This document shows positions 20,011 to 32,602 of a stretch of 64,000 bases of DNA, piece by piece. A model generated the notes under the pieces. It did not search any database. It worked only from the letters and a program-made list of their open reading frames with translations, and was not told the origin of the DNA. Origin of the DNA: Areca catechu (lineage: Eukaryota > Streptophyta > Magnoliopsida > Arecales > Arecaceae). Both the position numbers and the translations under genes were made by a program. Position 1 is the stretch's first letter; each line of letters starts with the position of its first letter. The stretch is taken from the NCBI GenBank assembly GCA_021397845.1, contig CM038051.1:12431827-12495826 (forward strand), given 5' to 3'.

Positions 20011-23000
20011 TTTTTAAAAAAATATAATTATATTTTTTAAAATTTATTTTTTAAATTATAATAACAAGCAATTATAGTAAATTAAAAAATGAAATGCCAT
20101 AATCAAATACTATAATCATAAATAAAAACTAATTATATTATATTAATAGTATAAATTATATAATTTTATAAATTTATATTGCTTTATAAATATCAAAATT
20201 AAATACATAATATTATAAAAAGTTATGTGAGATCCTACTCGTTGTATCCTCCTCATGCTACTCCTGCATGTATGTCATCTCTAGTAATCGATGGATGAGA
20301 GTTGGATGTTCCAACATCCTTTAATGAAAAAAATAAAATATTATTAATAAATTTTGATAAAGAAATATATACATCGATATGGAGGTATATGTTTTAATCT
20401 ACTTCTTCGATTCTTGAACAAATTATTTCTATATATTCCATTTGATGATACGGAACTATTGATATCTTCGATCCATCAATTGAATGGTTAGATTAAATCT
20501 TTGCCTTGTAGATCTCCTTTTTTGGATCTAGTCCAAATATGCGAAGTTTCTAACGATAAGAATTTAAAAGAAGTAAAGAAAATTATTAATAGATTTATTT
20601 GCTGTGATGACTATAATAATAAGACTAGCTGATCATATAGATATGGATTCTGGAGAATCTCTACGATCGTGTCACATATGGTATCTCAGAAATGCTGAGA
20701 TTGCTAGATAAAAAGATGAGTTAAGATATCATCGACATGTGCATCATCCCATGTCTAGGTCATCGAGGCCTGAAAAGAGGACACCGAAGACCAACGAGCT
20801 ATCGAAGCATTAAGGTTGTACCTGAATCCTGTAACTTGACTCTTACTCACCCTTCTGGTGATCCTAAGCTATCCCTCAATGTCAGGGAGGGGTTGAGAGG
20901 ATGAGTCCTTATCATGCTGTGATACGACATACTCTGCATAATCAATCTATATAATTTACCTATTAATTAGTCTAATTAATAATATTAGTATATATAAAAA
21001 CTAATAAATAATATTTTGAAGTGGTTACCGTGATACATCAAGATCTCAGATTTAAGTAATCATGAGTCCTCCTGGACTGGTGTGTGGCCTCCCATAACTG
21101 TAGCTACCTTGATGATGACCCAACTACCATATCTATAATAAATAAATAAATAAATAAAAATATATAATTGATAAATTCATTATAATTGATTAATATAAGC
21201 ATAGAATTTTTAACGATCTATTTACTACCCTACTTGGGGAAATGGAGTCGATAGTGTGCTTGATTAGATCCTGCTAGGCGGTTTAGTTCCGCCATGCCCT
21301 TTACCATCTACTGGAGTACTTTTTAGTGCTCCACTAATCATAGAGTCCTCCCAGACATCTGCTCGAGTCTAGGAATCCCTAAAAGACTTCCAAACTGATG
21401 ATGACCTGGAATTGGAGTGCTCCATAGTGGACTATCTGAGACTGTACAGCCCATCCCAGAGCCTATGAGTGGCCATTTTCTTGAAGGTCAGATAGCCAGT
21501 CTTCTCATTCTGAGTCTTGAATCGATAGTACTCTTACAAGTTGAAGCAAGCTTATATTAAATAAATAGAATATAAATATTTCATGAATTTAAAAATTAAA
21601 TATATTTGATTTATGAGGAATATCTCTCAGGCTATATCATGAGCCTCGATGGCCCATTGGAGAATTTGTTCACTGGCCTCGATATCAATTGATGAATAAT
21701 CTCGATAACCACCAGAGACACTTCAGACTCTCTGAATGTATTGCAAAATTAAAATTTAATAATAAGTGTTAACTCTAAAATGATTAAATTTTAAATATAT
21801 TAATTGAAGATGTAGTACTTACGAGTACTCTGAATGTAGATGAGCTCTCTATTCTCTAGCTAAGTCAAAGATACTGCAAGTTGAGTAGGTCCTTGATCAT
21901 GGCACTGAGTCCGAGAGTCGATCGCTAATGTGTATGACTGTAAGATCACTAGTGGCCTCAAATCCTCTGAACTTGATCACAAAACATCTAATATAAAGAA
22001 TGTCATATCATATAATAAGGTATAACATAATATAAAAATAATGTCTAAAGTTTTAAAATTTATCATATAGTATAAGTGGTGCAGAATCATATGAGCTAGC
22101 AGTACGATTGCACTCTTTTTGAGAGCTCTATCCTTAGCTAGCACAGCTTCGATCTCTAGAAGACATAATATATAATATTTAAAAATAAAAATAAATAGAT
22201 TAATCGAATTAATTATGGATGGTAATGTAAGATTTAAAAGGATACAAGATAAGTATTTAAAATAAAGAAGATGAATAAGTGGAAGAATTAGATAAAGAAT
22301 CTGAATGGTGCCATATATCTGAAAAGGCTAATAAATAGTGCTCCTCACTTGCAATGAACTTCTAGATCTTTGACTCTCTGTGCTTCACTAGTATATCTCT
22401 CCTCGCAAAATTACTGCTCTTGCTCAGAAACTCTTCCTTGAAACCCCATCTTTCCTTTTTTGGAATTCTCTTCCAAGTCTAAGCACCCCTCAGCAACGAC
22501 CTCTACCTTTTCTATCATTTAAAATAACTTGTATAATAAATGCATCCTTTTATCAACTAATAAGTAAAGTTAGGTCCTATGCCATTTAGGAATTACATTA
22601 ATTTTATAGATCAATTACAGTAATCAAATGATACACAATAGGAGTCGAAAAAATTTTGGCAGTGTTTTTTATTAATTCTCCTCACATAGCTAAAGATGTA
22701 TGAGAAGAACAAAAAAAAATATTGTCCGAATTTTTTCTTCAACTCTCAACATATCATTTGATTATTGTAATTATCTATAGAATTTATTATAATTCACAAA
22801 CTATTCAAATTGGATAATTAATTAACTAATGTATATTATTATTCTCCCACATGTACAAAAATATATAAATGTGCGGATACTGTATAATATGTATATTAAT
22901 CAAAAGATGGGTCTATAATTTTATACAATATAAAATTTACAAAACTAAATGTCTAATTAATTAGTTAAATTAATATATAATTATAAAATATAAATTTAGT

Positions 23001-24004
23001 TTATATGCATTCAAAAATAATAATTTAAATAAATAAGAAGTGTAAGATTTATTTACCTTGTCTGTCCTATATTTTTAAACTTCACTAGAGGATTCAGCTA
23101 ATCATAGTTAAAATATTAAATCATAATCAATCTTTATTCAGTGAATTTGGCTAATCTTAATGCATGGTAAACCTTTTTTGAAGTTCACCTAGCATTTCAA
23201 AAACTTTTGACAAAAGCTACGCATAGAGATGTGAGCGCGACGGTACAAGACATAGCAAAGTATTCAAAAATGGCAAGCAAATACAAACAAAAATATAAAA
23301 TGGATATTTTATTGACAAATTGTGGGTTACATATGATTGTGATGTTATAGCATGGTCACATTATTTTAAAAAACCAAAAATATAGGAGGACGATGACTAA
23401 ACAAGTCGGTGCAGAGTGCAAGCACAGACCCCCTTTAGACGAGGTTGGTGCGATGAGACGCGCACTCCTGCCCACAAGCAAATGGAAGGAAAAAGCTAGT
23501 AGAATAAGGATAGGCCATGTCACCGGAACCTCTTCACTAAAGGCTGGATCCCGCTCGAGGAGGAGCACGGTGATGAGGCATATAGTCATGACCTCCTTCT
23601 TTCCTCTCCAATTCTATCATTCGGCCAGTGACATTTGCAACACCGCGGTTAGAGCACCAACCATTCCCAATACTTTCCATTCTAAGGATACAGTTCATAA
23701 TGCAAATGATATAACTAAAGATGAAGAAAGAGTTAAAATCTTCATAGTGAATGAAATTAACGGTAGTGAGCTAGTTGCTACTCGATCCTTGTACGAGAAT
23801 TAGTTGCCCTGGACATCGGCTTGGATCCGAGACCCGAACACACGAGACACGCCCCGATCCTTGTATTTGCAATGCTGCTCGGCACCTTCCCTCGATCCAA
23901 GGATGCAGGGCTAATGACTTATGTCCCCGCTTGCACCATGCATGCCGTGATTCAAGTCCCGTGCTTGCAGGGCACGCGTCCTTGTGCACATAAATAATTA
24001 ATTG
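20011..24004. other. AT-rich intergenic, possible decayed transposon interior
   Basis: About 4 kb with no open frame that I recognise. Patches of more balanced composition (20680-20930, 21230-21520, 21830-21990, 22320-22520) alternate with AT-rich spacers. That looks like decayed exons and introns, possibly of the transposon whose end is at 19572. A 136-codon frame at 23393-23803 is not recognisable as a protein. Confidence 0.35.
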
Positions 24005-24230
24005 AATAAACATCTAATTAATTGATCAAACTGACATCTAATTAATTACTTTAATAAATAATTAATTAACTCTAATTAACATATTTTAACTGATTAATCA
24101 AACGAACATCTAATTAATTACATAAATAAATTAATAAATAACTAATTAATTAATTAATTATATAACCGATTAATCAAATAGATAACTAATTAATAAACAA
24201 ACAACTAATTAATTAACTAATTTACACAGT
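24005..24230. repeat. TTAATTAA-rich low-complexity block upstream of MIOX
   Basis: The phrase 'ctaattaatta' recurs at least seven times with intervening 'gattaatcaaa', giving an irregular periodicity of roughly 60-70 bp. It ends about 375 bp before the MIOX start codon and might affect nucleosome placement there; that is inference. Confidence 0.7.
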
Positions 24231-24465
24231 CAACCCGTTAAAACTGCGTGGATCTGCAACAATTTGGAACTTCCACGCCATGGCTGACTCATCCTTGGAA
24301 TCGCCTTATCTTTATCCTCGAAATCTTTAAAACAGCTGTCCATCCTCCATTTAAAATATTCTCCAGTCCCATAAATAGCCATCAAGGCTCCATGCGATCT
24401 CTAAACTAACGCCGCGTTTCCAGATATTAGTTACTGCCCGCTTCTCCTAAAACCCCACTCCGTCT

Positions 24466-24606
24466 TTTATATATATATATATATTTATTTATTTATATAT
24501 ACGCTTCCCTTCCTCCTCTTTCTCCACATCAGGCAGAAGAAGCGCATTGCCGTAATCCCAATTCCCATCCTTGCTATTTGAAAAGATTATCCAAGCTTAA
24601 AAGAAG
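24466..24606 (+). promoter_or_regulatory. MIOX core promoter and 5' leader
   Basis: A TATA-rich segment (24468-24500) precedes a pyrimidine patch 'cttcccttcctcctctttct' at about 24503-24522, a common layout around plant transcription starts. The ATG lies 85-100 bp further on at 24607. No upstream ATG was seen in the presumed leader. Confidence 0.5.
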
Positions 24607-26667
24607 ATGACTATTGTCAAGGAGCAGAATCAACTCGGTAAGTTAATTATTTTGACCATTTCCCCTGTTTTCTTGTCAAGTTTGTGCTTGGTTTTACGAT
24701 CGACGATGTGTTATGTTTCCTGATATTGATCGTTTCTCTTTTAATTTAGCAACAGGAGCCGAGGAAAAGAAGCTCCCCATCGAATTGGTGTCCGATGCTG
24801 GATTTGTTGTTCCTGGCAATAACGCATTTGGACGTACTTTTAGGTACATTTTTTTCCCCTTAGTTTGTCATCAGCCTCCGTGCTGTATAAATTCCCATCA
24901 CTGCTTGACTCGTGGAGAGAAGCATTGCAGGGACTATGAAGCCAATTCAGAAAGGAAAGACACCGTCGAAGAGTTCTATCGGAAGCAGCACATATATCAA
25001 ACGGTTGAATTCGTATGTAAAACATTGCTTCTTATTTGTCGATGTTTGAAAGTTATTATTGCTCAGCAAAATGTTTGGATTTTACTTTTTAATTTTTGTA
25101 GGTAAACAAGATGAGGGAGGAGTATGGCAAACTGAACAAAGCGGAGATGAGTATTTGGGAATGCTGCGACGTACTCAATGAGTTCGTGGATGAAAGCGAT
25201 CCCGATCTTGATGAACCCCAGATCGAGCATTTGCTCCAGACTGCTGAAGCTATCAGGAAGGATTATCCTAACGAAGATTGGTTGCACCTCACCGGCCTTA
25301 TACATGGTTACGTGCATGCATGCATGCATGCATGCAATTCTAATAATAGCTCATCTAATAACCACAACCAGAAGTTCTAATCTCTCTCCTCTCCTGTTTG
25401 ATACTATCAAATCCTGCTTTTTCCATTCCTCGAAACCATTTACTTTAATTTGTTCGATGCAATTTCGATCTAAACATCTCGAAGGTTTTATATATGGGAA
25501 CATCTAATTGGCTTTCTTTTTCTTGATTATGCGGTTCAGATCTGGGAAAAGTCCTCCTTCATCCTAGCTTTGGACAACTTCCTCAATGGGCCGTCGTTGG
25601 TGAGCATCATTTTTTTTTTTTATATTAATGCTCTTTGATTCTTTCAAAAAAGTCATAACTCTTGGTCGACCTGTTCTTCTCCCGAAATTGCTGATAAGGA
25701 TCCATTTCTTAGGTGACACGTTCCCTGTGGGTTGTGCTTTTGACGAATCCAACGTTCATCACAAGGTTTATCCCTTATCTAAACAAAGCGGTTTGCATGG
25801 CTTGTAGCAAATATCTAAACTTTATTGGATGGCAAATATCTAAATTCCTGCAGTTTTTCCAAGAGAATCCTGACAACGACAATCCTGACTACAACACAAA
25901 GCACGGAATCTACACCGAAGGATGTGGACTTGATAACGTATTGATGTCATGGGGGCATGATGATTATATGTACATGGTAATTATGCAGCAACCTCCATAT
26001 CCTTGTCTATCAAACATGAAATAATTCTCCTCTATATATGCTGCTGAAGTTGGTATTGTATCTTTTTGTTGGGTTAAATTGCAGGTGGCCAAGGAAAACA
26101 AGACTACTCTACCTTCTGCCGCATTGTTCATTGTCAGATACCATTCATTCTATCGTTAAGTCTCGAGAACTTAAAAACTTCTTTAGCAGTCTCTCTTAAA
26201 TAGATTTATGATTCCTCTTATTTGAACTAACATTATATAGCTTGTCATCATTCAGCACTGCACAAGGAAGGGGCCTATAAGCACCTGATGAATGAGGAGG
26301 ATGAAGAAAACCTGAAATGGCTGAAAATATTCAAGTAGCAGCTATCTCTAATTAGCCTAAAATTTAGATACATTAGAGTTTAAAGTCCTGTTGCATGTTA
26401 ATTTAGATATAATAATAATTAAAAAAAAAAAAAATCATCTCTTTGACTAATTTTTCCTACAATATGCAGCAAATATGACCTCTACAGCAAGAGCAAAGTT
26501 AGAATTGATGTTGAGAAGGTCAAGCCATACTATCTATCCCTCATCGAAAAGGTCAGTGTAGGATTAATTGGAAGTAATTTTTTCCTTTTGTTGATACTGT
26601 TCTATAGAAGTGTTTACTGATTTTGGAATTTATGTTGCAGTACTTCCCTACCAAGCTGAGATGGTGA
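24607..26667 (+). CDS. MIOX: myo-inositol oxygenase, 11 exons
   Basis: This non-haem di-iron enzyme cleaves myo-inositol with O2 to D-glucuronate, feeding UDP-glucuronate and cell-wall synthesis; it acts in the cytosol. Exons: 24607-24637, 24750-24843, 24931-25012, 25102-25306, 25540-25599, 25713-25765, 25854-25976, 26085-26154, 26256-26334, 26470-26551 and 26641-26667. All introns are GT-AG, and the joined frame is 906 nt (301 residues), the usual plant MIOX length. All six iron ligands of the family are present: H112, H137, D138, H210, H236 and D269. The last four sit in 'LIHDLGK', 'SWGHDDYMY', 'RYHSFYP' and 'FNKYDLYSK'. The C-terminus 'YFPTKLRW' is typical. No stop or frame break was found, so the gene looks intact. 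Intron 4 contains a (TGCA)6 tract. Confidence is high in both identity and structure. Confidence 0.96.
25313..25336. repeat. (TGCA)6 tract in MIOX intron 4
   Basis: Six uninterrupted TGCA units just inside the intron. They create overlapping CATGCA motifs, the RY core recognised by plant B3 factors. As a simple repeat it may have no function. Confidence 0.9.
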
Positions 26668-27156
26668 AGCACAAAATGCTGTTCTATTTAATTGGTGGAT
26701 AATATATTTCATTATCATGTCCCAAGGCAAGTGGTGCAAGAAGAAGCAATCTGTTTGAGAGCCATAATAATCTGTTTTCTTTTCTTTCCCCCCTCCTTTG
26801 TTAGAGAGTGAGAATGTGGGGCAAAGATCAGTAATTAATCCATAAAAAAATAATTATTTGGTCATGTAATTAATCCATGCATGTTCATGGATTTATGTAT
26901 GCTTTAAATTATCTTATCTCTTTAGATATATTTTAGAATCTCTTTAAAGGAAAAGGCTGAAATAATTTTATCAAACTTGGAACGAAAGACTTACCAATTA
27001 AGATTTAATCACGGCGTAATGCACGCACCTTGACATATATAGAGAGTTGGGATAGGAATAGAGATCATTTTACGTGCAACCATCCCATAAATTCTTGTAA
27101 ATTCATGCAAAAAGATAAATACAGCTAGGTGCAATTTACAATGCTAGCAAGATGGT
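26668..27156. other. MIOX 3' flank
   Basis: The region contains the presumed 3' UTR, with AT-rich candidate poly(A) signals ('aataatctg' near 26766 and 'cataaaaaaata' near 26841), then ordinary AT-rich DNA. No gene is seen. Confidence 0.5.
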
Positions 27157-27618
27157 ACTATTGATATCTAGTATCCCATGAACGTGGTCTAAAAATGGAA
27201 ATTTAGATGGCTAAGATTAGCTTTCAAAAGTTTTATGGCCAATGAGCTTAGTACTCGAGACAGGCAATGTATCACCCAAGCTAGAGTACTCATCTCCTCT
27301 AAATTTTAAGGCAGGCTCTTTCCAAAAAAAGATTTATTGTTAATGATTGAGGGAGATCCTATGGGAAACTCTTCACTCCAAGAAATATCTATTGATAGCC
27401 TAGTATCCCATGAACGTGGTCTAAAATGGAAATTTAGATGGCTAAGATCTAGCCTTCAAAAATTTTATGGCCAATGAGCTTAGTACTCGAGACAGGCAAT
27501 GTATCACACAAGCTAGAGTACTCATCTCCTCTAAATTTTAAGGCAGGCTCTTTTGAAAAAAAAAATTTATTGTTAATGATTGAGGGAGATCCTATGGGAA
27601 ACTCTTCACTCCGAGGAA
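27157..27618. repeat. Tandem duplication, 233-bp period
   Basis: The phrase 'tatcccatgaacgtggtcta' occurs at 27171 and 27404, and almost everything between is repeated, including 'gatggctaagat', 'tggccaatgagcttagtact' and 'gattgagggagatcctatgg'. The two copies differ at a handful of bases and small indels. Non-coding. Confidence 0.9.
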
Positions 27619-27883
27619 GAAATATCTCAATTTGATGACGAAATCAGCAAGTAACATAACGGGGCATCGTGATTCGGAAAAAAAAATATGTCCAAGAAGT
27701 TTTTTTTTTTTTTTTTACAATTTATTATCTTTACAAATAAACTAAAAAATTCTATTGTAGTCCCAGAATAATGTCTCAGATGCAGCTACTATAACATCCA
27801 TACCGTTATCTAATATTTCAAAAACCCTTCAAGATAATGTATACTGTTATTATTACTAATATAAAACATCCATTATGTTTTAC

Positions 27884-27915
<32 letters not shown>

Positions 27916-28784
27916 TTTGTTATTCATCTGTTACAACAATTACCATTTGGCATTGTTAGTTGTTATTTAATTAAATTAAATCTGCAGTTCAAACTATTTC
28001 TCCCACTTTAAATTATATTTATTTCATGAATGTCTTTTCTATTAGGCTTGTGCTTGGCCATAATAACGAAAAATAAAAAGTAAACAAATATAACTTCATA
28101 ATAATATAAATTTTTTTAATTATAAATGTTAAATGTTGAAGTTGCTTTTCCGGATTCTACGATCAGCTGGCTTATATCAATACATTAGATGAAAATATTT
28201 TTAAAAAAAATATTTGAAGGATTATAATTCTACTTTCTTTCTTTTTTTTTTATTTTTTTTATTTTTTTTTGAATGGGAACAGGGAAGTAGCAGAAAGCTA
28301 GTCCCCCCATTTATTGTATAATAATAGTATAGTACAGAGTAACAGGAATCTCGATGATATTTACAAACGGCTTCAGCTCTCCCAACGCATTACATTCATA
28401 TGTAATTACCCGGTATAAATTATGAATTGAAAGACTATCGATAGTAGGTGATTTTTTTTACAAAAATTCTAACGTTTCGTTCCTTCTAAATTTTCCAACA
28501 TACTGTTGGTTTATCTCTACTTCTTCTATCTCACCTCTTCTTATTTTCTACTTTTAATATATCCATAGATTAGGGAACGAACATGGTCTATCTAAATAAT
28601 TAAGCTATATTCGCAACACGGTCCAAATATTTTTTGGGAATAATAAAATCTCACCCGTATGAAGTTTAATTTTTGTGTCAATCAAAGAAAAACCTTGACC
28701 TTCTCTAGTGTTGGAATCTTCTGCATGAAAGAATAGAAGGAGCATTTAAGACCTAAATTTTAGAAATATGTAAAATAAATTTGT
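27619..28784. other. AT-rich intergenic, nothing recognised
   Basis: Contains T-rich runs (27699-27716, 28239-28271) and a 28-base poly(A) at 27884-27911. No open frame or conserved element is seen up to the solo LTR. Confidence 0.6.
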
Positions 28785-29160
28785 TGCCGATCTCACCGCG
28801 GTGGCCTGTAGCTCGTGAGCTGGTATCGATTTTTGGACTCTCTCACCTCGAGATCTCCAAGCTTCCGAACCTGCAAAACAAAGTTAGAGATCCGGGCCGG
28901 GGATCCCGACGGGAGCACTCCGACGGTCAAGTAAGAGAGCGGCAAGATGGAACAGGACCTCTAAGGCGGGTTCCCGAAGGATTCCCGTGTTTAGAGGAGA
29001 TGTAAATGAAAGAAGTGTGGGGAAGAGGGGAGTTGAAGCCCGGCTTCTTGCACTGGGTTCGTCGAGCTCACGCCTGAGGACTTCCTGGGATCCCCCGGAT
29101 CGTTCTCTCGGTGTTCTCCCTTTCTTATTTTTACATACCTTTCTGCCCGTTTTTACCATC

Positions 29161-29169
29161 CCTTTTATA
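29161..29169 (-). promoter_or_regulatory. Putative TATA box in the solo LTR
   Basis: TATAAAAGG on the minus strand, at the position matching the TATA box of LTR A and downstream of the tandem array in the LTR's transcription direction. Confidence 0.6.
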
Positions 29170-29561
29170 CCACCGGACCGCCTTCAGCCCACGTCTCCAC
29201 CCGGAGGCTTCCCGAGACCTCTAGGTCTTCTTTTCTCGCTCTTCTCCTTTGAGTACGGGAGTTAAGTGGCCGGCACGCCTCGTCCGCCGTGCATCACGAA
29301 AAGGGGAGGACTGGTGAGACTTCGGGCCGAGCGCGGGAGCTCTCCTTTCGGGAAGTTGACGATGGGCTTCTAGCCGTTTTAGGCTCCTGCCCGCAAGGAT
29401 TTCATTTCTCGGTTGCGGGGCCCTGTTTAACTGATGCAAACGAGGTTTCGCGTATCACTGCAGGCCATATTGGCGCCCCGTACGGGACGCGGCGCGCGCT
29501 AGCCCTCAGTGGCGACCTCGTGATCCGTGTCTCTACCTCCCCGAGGCCTTGCAGAGTAAGG

Positions 29562-30110
29562 CTGACTTTGGCCGAAGTGGAACCGTCAGGGGGCACCACC
29601 TGGCGGTGGAGCAGGGGCTGCCAGCTTCGGTTGAGGTGGACCTCTCCTGGGTGGATACCCGGCGGAGTGGCAAAGAGAGGCTCGACTTTGACCGAGGTGG
29701 ACCCGTCTTGGGGTGCCACCTGGCGAAGGAGCAGAAGGGCTCGGCTCGACCTCGGCAGAGGTGGACTCGTTTTGGGGTGCCACCTGGCAAGGGAGCGAGT
29801 GGTCGCCAGCTTCGACCGAGGTGGACCCCTCCTGGGTGGATACCTGGCGGAGTGGCAAAGAGAGGCTCGACTTCGACCGAGGTGGACTCGTCTTGGGATG
29901 TCACCTGACGAAGGAGCAGGAGGGCCCGGCTCGACCTCGGCAGAGGTGGACCCGTCTTGGGGTGCCACCTGGCGAGGGAGCGAGGGGCCGCCAGCTTCGA
30001 CCGAGGTGAACCCCTTCTGGGTGGACACCTGGCAGAGTGGTAGAGGGAGGCTCGACTTCGGCCGAGGTGGACCCGTCTTGGGGTGCCACCTGGCGAAGGA
30101 GCAGGAGCAC
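29562..30110. repeat. Short version of the U3 tandem array
   Basis: About three ~186-bp units of the same three-subunit type as at 15603-17121. The landmark 'ccagcttcg' occurs at about 29620, 29806 and 29992. It generates long open frames on both strands that I do not consider genes. Confidence 0.9.
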
Positions 30111-30399
30111 TTCTTCCCGAACGGGGGATCTTTTGAAAGAAAATATCCACGTGATACTGACCGTGTCCAGCTGGACCTGACACGCACTCCACATCAGCGA
30201 TATAGCCATATCAGAACTAATCGAGAAAGTCTTACTAGAGGTGAGCTTCCAAATTGGGGTATCAGCAATGTGAGATGGCCTTATTAGGTTCAGAAGATCA
30301 AGGATTCTTGCTTTCTAATTTGATTGTGCCATGGTCAATGGTCTTCAAGGAGGAAATATTTCATCGTCGAAGACGTCTTGCATTCTAATAAGGGAAAAT

Positions 30400-31680
30400 C
30401 GACAAGTTGGGCTTTACAATTTGTTTATACAACTTCTCATATTCTTCGCATGATGGCATCTCTTATATCTACTTGTTCTCCTAAAATCATATCGAAGTAC
30501 CATCTCCCATCCTAAATGAATTAGGATTCCAAAAGCTTGTGAATTCATGCACACTCCTCTCCAAACAAGTAAAATTCCTTTATTCCCTTTCATCAACCTT
30601 ATACTAAGATGCCTTCTAGAATGGTAAACTCTTTTTACTTGGAACCACCATAGATTCATCGGTCCTTCGAGAAACTTCGAAGGCCACTTAGCTAGTAGTA
30701 GCGGATTAACCTTCACCAGGTTTTTCACCCCTAAACCTCCTTGTTCCTTAGTTTTACGGACCGAGCCCCAACTTACCGGGCAATGAAATCCATTGATACC
30801 ATCCATACCCTTTCATAGGAATGCCCTCCGCATGCGATCAAATCTGTTTATGACCCATTCAGGGAATCCATACACTGCCATGAAATAAAAAGTCAATGTA
30901 GAAAGCACCGAGTTCACCAAGATTAACCTTCCTCCCCGAGAAAGTAACCAGCCTTTTCATGTTGTCAATCTCGAGGCTCGGAAGCTTTTTTGTAATATAG
31001 AGGTATGCCCAGGTACACAACAGGGAGAGTTTCCCATTTGCAATTAATCCATGTTAAGAATCTTGTCAGCTCTCCTCGATCAACGTTCAGACGAATCATA
31101 TAGCTTTTTTGAATTTGAAACCTGATGTACTTTCAAAGCCAGAAGAATAGCCCTCACAGCAAGAATGGACCGTATCTTTGCAGCATAAAATAATAATGTA
31201 TCACCTACGAACTACGAGCTTACTATATCACTGAATCCTTTTTGAGATCCAATTCCTTTAATTAGATCAAGATTCCATGCTCTCTTTAAGATTCTCGAGA
31301 GTATATCCACCTGATAGAATATGAATGGTAATGATGATAGCTTTAGCCAATGACGGTCTTCCAGTGTTGAACAGGAATTCTCTATTCTCCATCCTCTTCT
31401 TTCCTATTATACAAGATCTCCTCCGGTAACCTACACATCCGTAGTCGTAGCATATCTCGATAGTTTTTCTGGAAATGCCCCGGTGATGCACACCAGAAGC
31501 AAGCATTTGGCTCGAGATGGAAGGCCTTGTTGTTTCCAGTTTTTAGGGATACCGACCGACCGAGCAGGTGAGTTAAATGAACTTTTAAATATGATCACTC
31601 GGTTGTTGGAACTCTCTTTAAAGAGGTTCTGACCAACCTTCAACTTTCCTGAGAGTCTCCAATTGCTTTTCACCCTCCCT
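30400..31680 (-). mobile_element. LINE (L1-type) remnant with internal deletion
   Basis: Minus-strand translation of 31080-30410 gives the C-terminal part of a plant LINE ORF2: 'YLGIPLYYKK', 'GGRLILVNSVLSTLTFYFMA', 'GFPEWVINRFDRMRRAFL', 'GSVRKTKEQGGLGVKNL' and 'NPLLLAKW'. These are hallmarks of the region after reverse transcriptase. Upstream, at about 31500-31430 minus, a partly decayed zinc knuckle is readable ('CFWCASPGHFQKN'), as in LINE ORF1. The endonuclease and catalytic reverse transcriptase that should lie between are missing, so a large internal deletion has occurred. Several stops and frame shifts make it inactive. Confidence 0.75.
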
Positions 31681-32602
31681 CTGTTCTACATTAACCGATC
31701 TCCAATCCACCACTAGCATTTGCCCTTGTTACCAGCAATAATGAATCCCTGTTAATGTTCTACCTATCTCCTCTATTTCCACGAAACTTAAAAAGTTTTT
31801 CCCTCTAAATATTTTCTCTCTTTTTCTCTTCCTCCCTATTATATTCAATAATCGATGGCGCAACCTCATGTTTACTAGTACTGTTAAAATTTTCTGCAAC
31901 TGTATGTTGTTACGCTTCATTTTTCAAGCAGGGTAAAATAAGTAAAGTAAAATAAAATAAGATTCTATTTGGCATGAGAAGGCTACATTTTGCTCTCAAA
32001 AAAATTATGCAAGAATCATGTTTAGAAATATTATAGAATTTAAAATCGAAATTCGATTCTGAAGATATGGATGGAGAATTAAAAATTATGAGAAGTAGTT
32101 CAAATATGCTCTAAAGTTAAAACTTTAGGACCCATCATCATCTATAATAAACTTTGAGATTTGTGGTAATTATATGATAAACGATCTATTAAAAACTTGT
32201 CTTCTGAATTTTGTGAAAGTGAAAACTAAGTTTGCAATTGGTGATGAATTTAAATTGTGCTTGAGGTAATGAACTATGATGTAGCATGAAAGTTGAGATC
32301 TGGCCTGTTCTTCGAACCATGTGAAATTTATTTTTTCAAAATTACTCGATTTTATGTTGATTATATGATAAATTTTTTATATAACTAAAAATTAATATTA
32401 TTTAGGCCTGAGACCCACTCCATGAGCGGCTCTATTTTTTTTTTGGTAATGAGAAAGCTGGATTAATATAGAGAAAGAAAAGTATACAACAGCAAGTTTA
32501 AAGTATACAACACCGATTTAAAATATATAACAAAAGATTGGGAGATAGATATTGGATCGTCTCCGGTGAAAACAGAAGATGCTCCTGATATAAGCGTGAC
32601 AG
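31681..32602. other. AT-rich intergenic, nothing recognised
   Basis: No open frame resembling a known protein and no repeat of note. Confidence 0.55.

Larger units (their letters stand above)
28785..30213 (-). mobile_element. Solo LTR of the element A family
   Basis: It aligns with the LTR at 14832-17204 from end to end in the same orientation, starting on the minus strand at 30213 (TGATATGG) and ending at 28785 with CA ('gagatcggca'). There is no primer-binding motif next to it and no gag or pol nearby. At about 1.43 kb it is shorter than LTR A because its tandem array has fewer units. The flanking pentamers (28780-28784 'tttgt', 30214-30218 'gaact') do not match. It may therefore have arisen by recombination between different copies, or lost its target duplication. 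Confidence 0.85.

Noticed and set aside
28780..30218. Target site duplication for the solo LTR
   Set aside because: The flanking pentamers 'tttgt' and 'gaact' do not match, and shifting the ends by a few bases does not create a match.
29289..30287. 332-codon plus-strand frame over the solo LTR
   Set aside because: Same cause: repeat array within an LTR, open on both strands.
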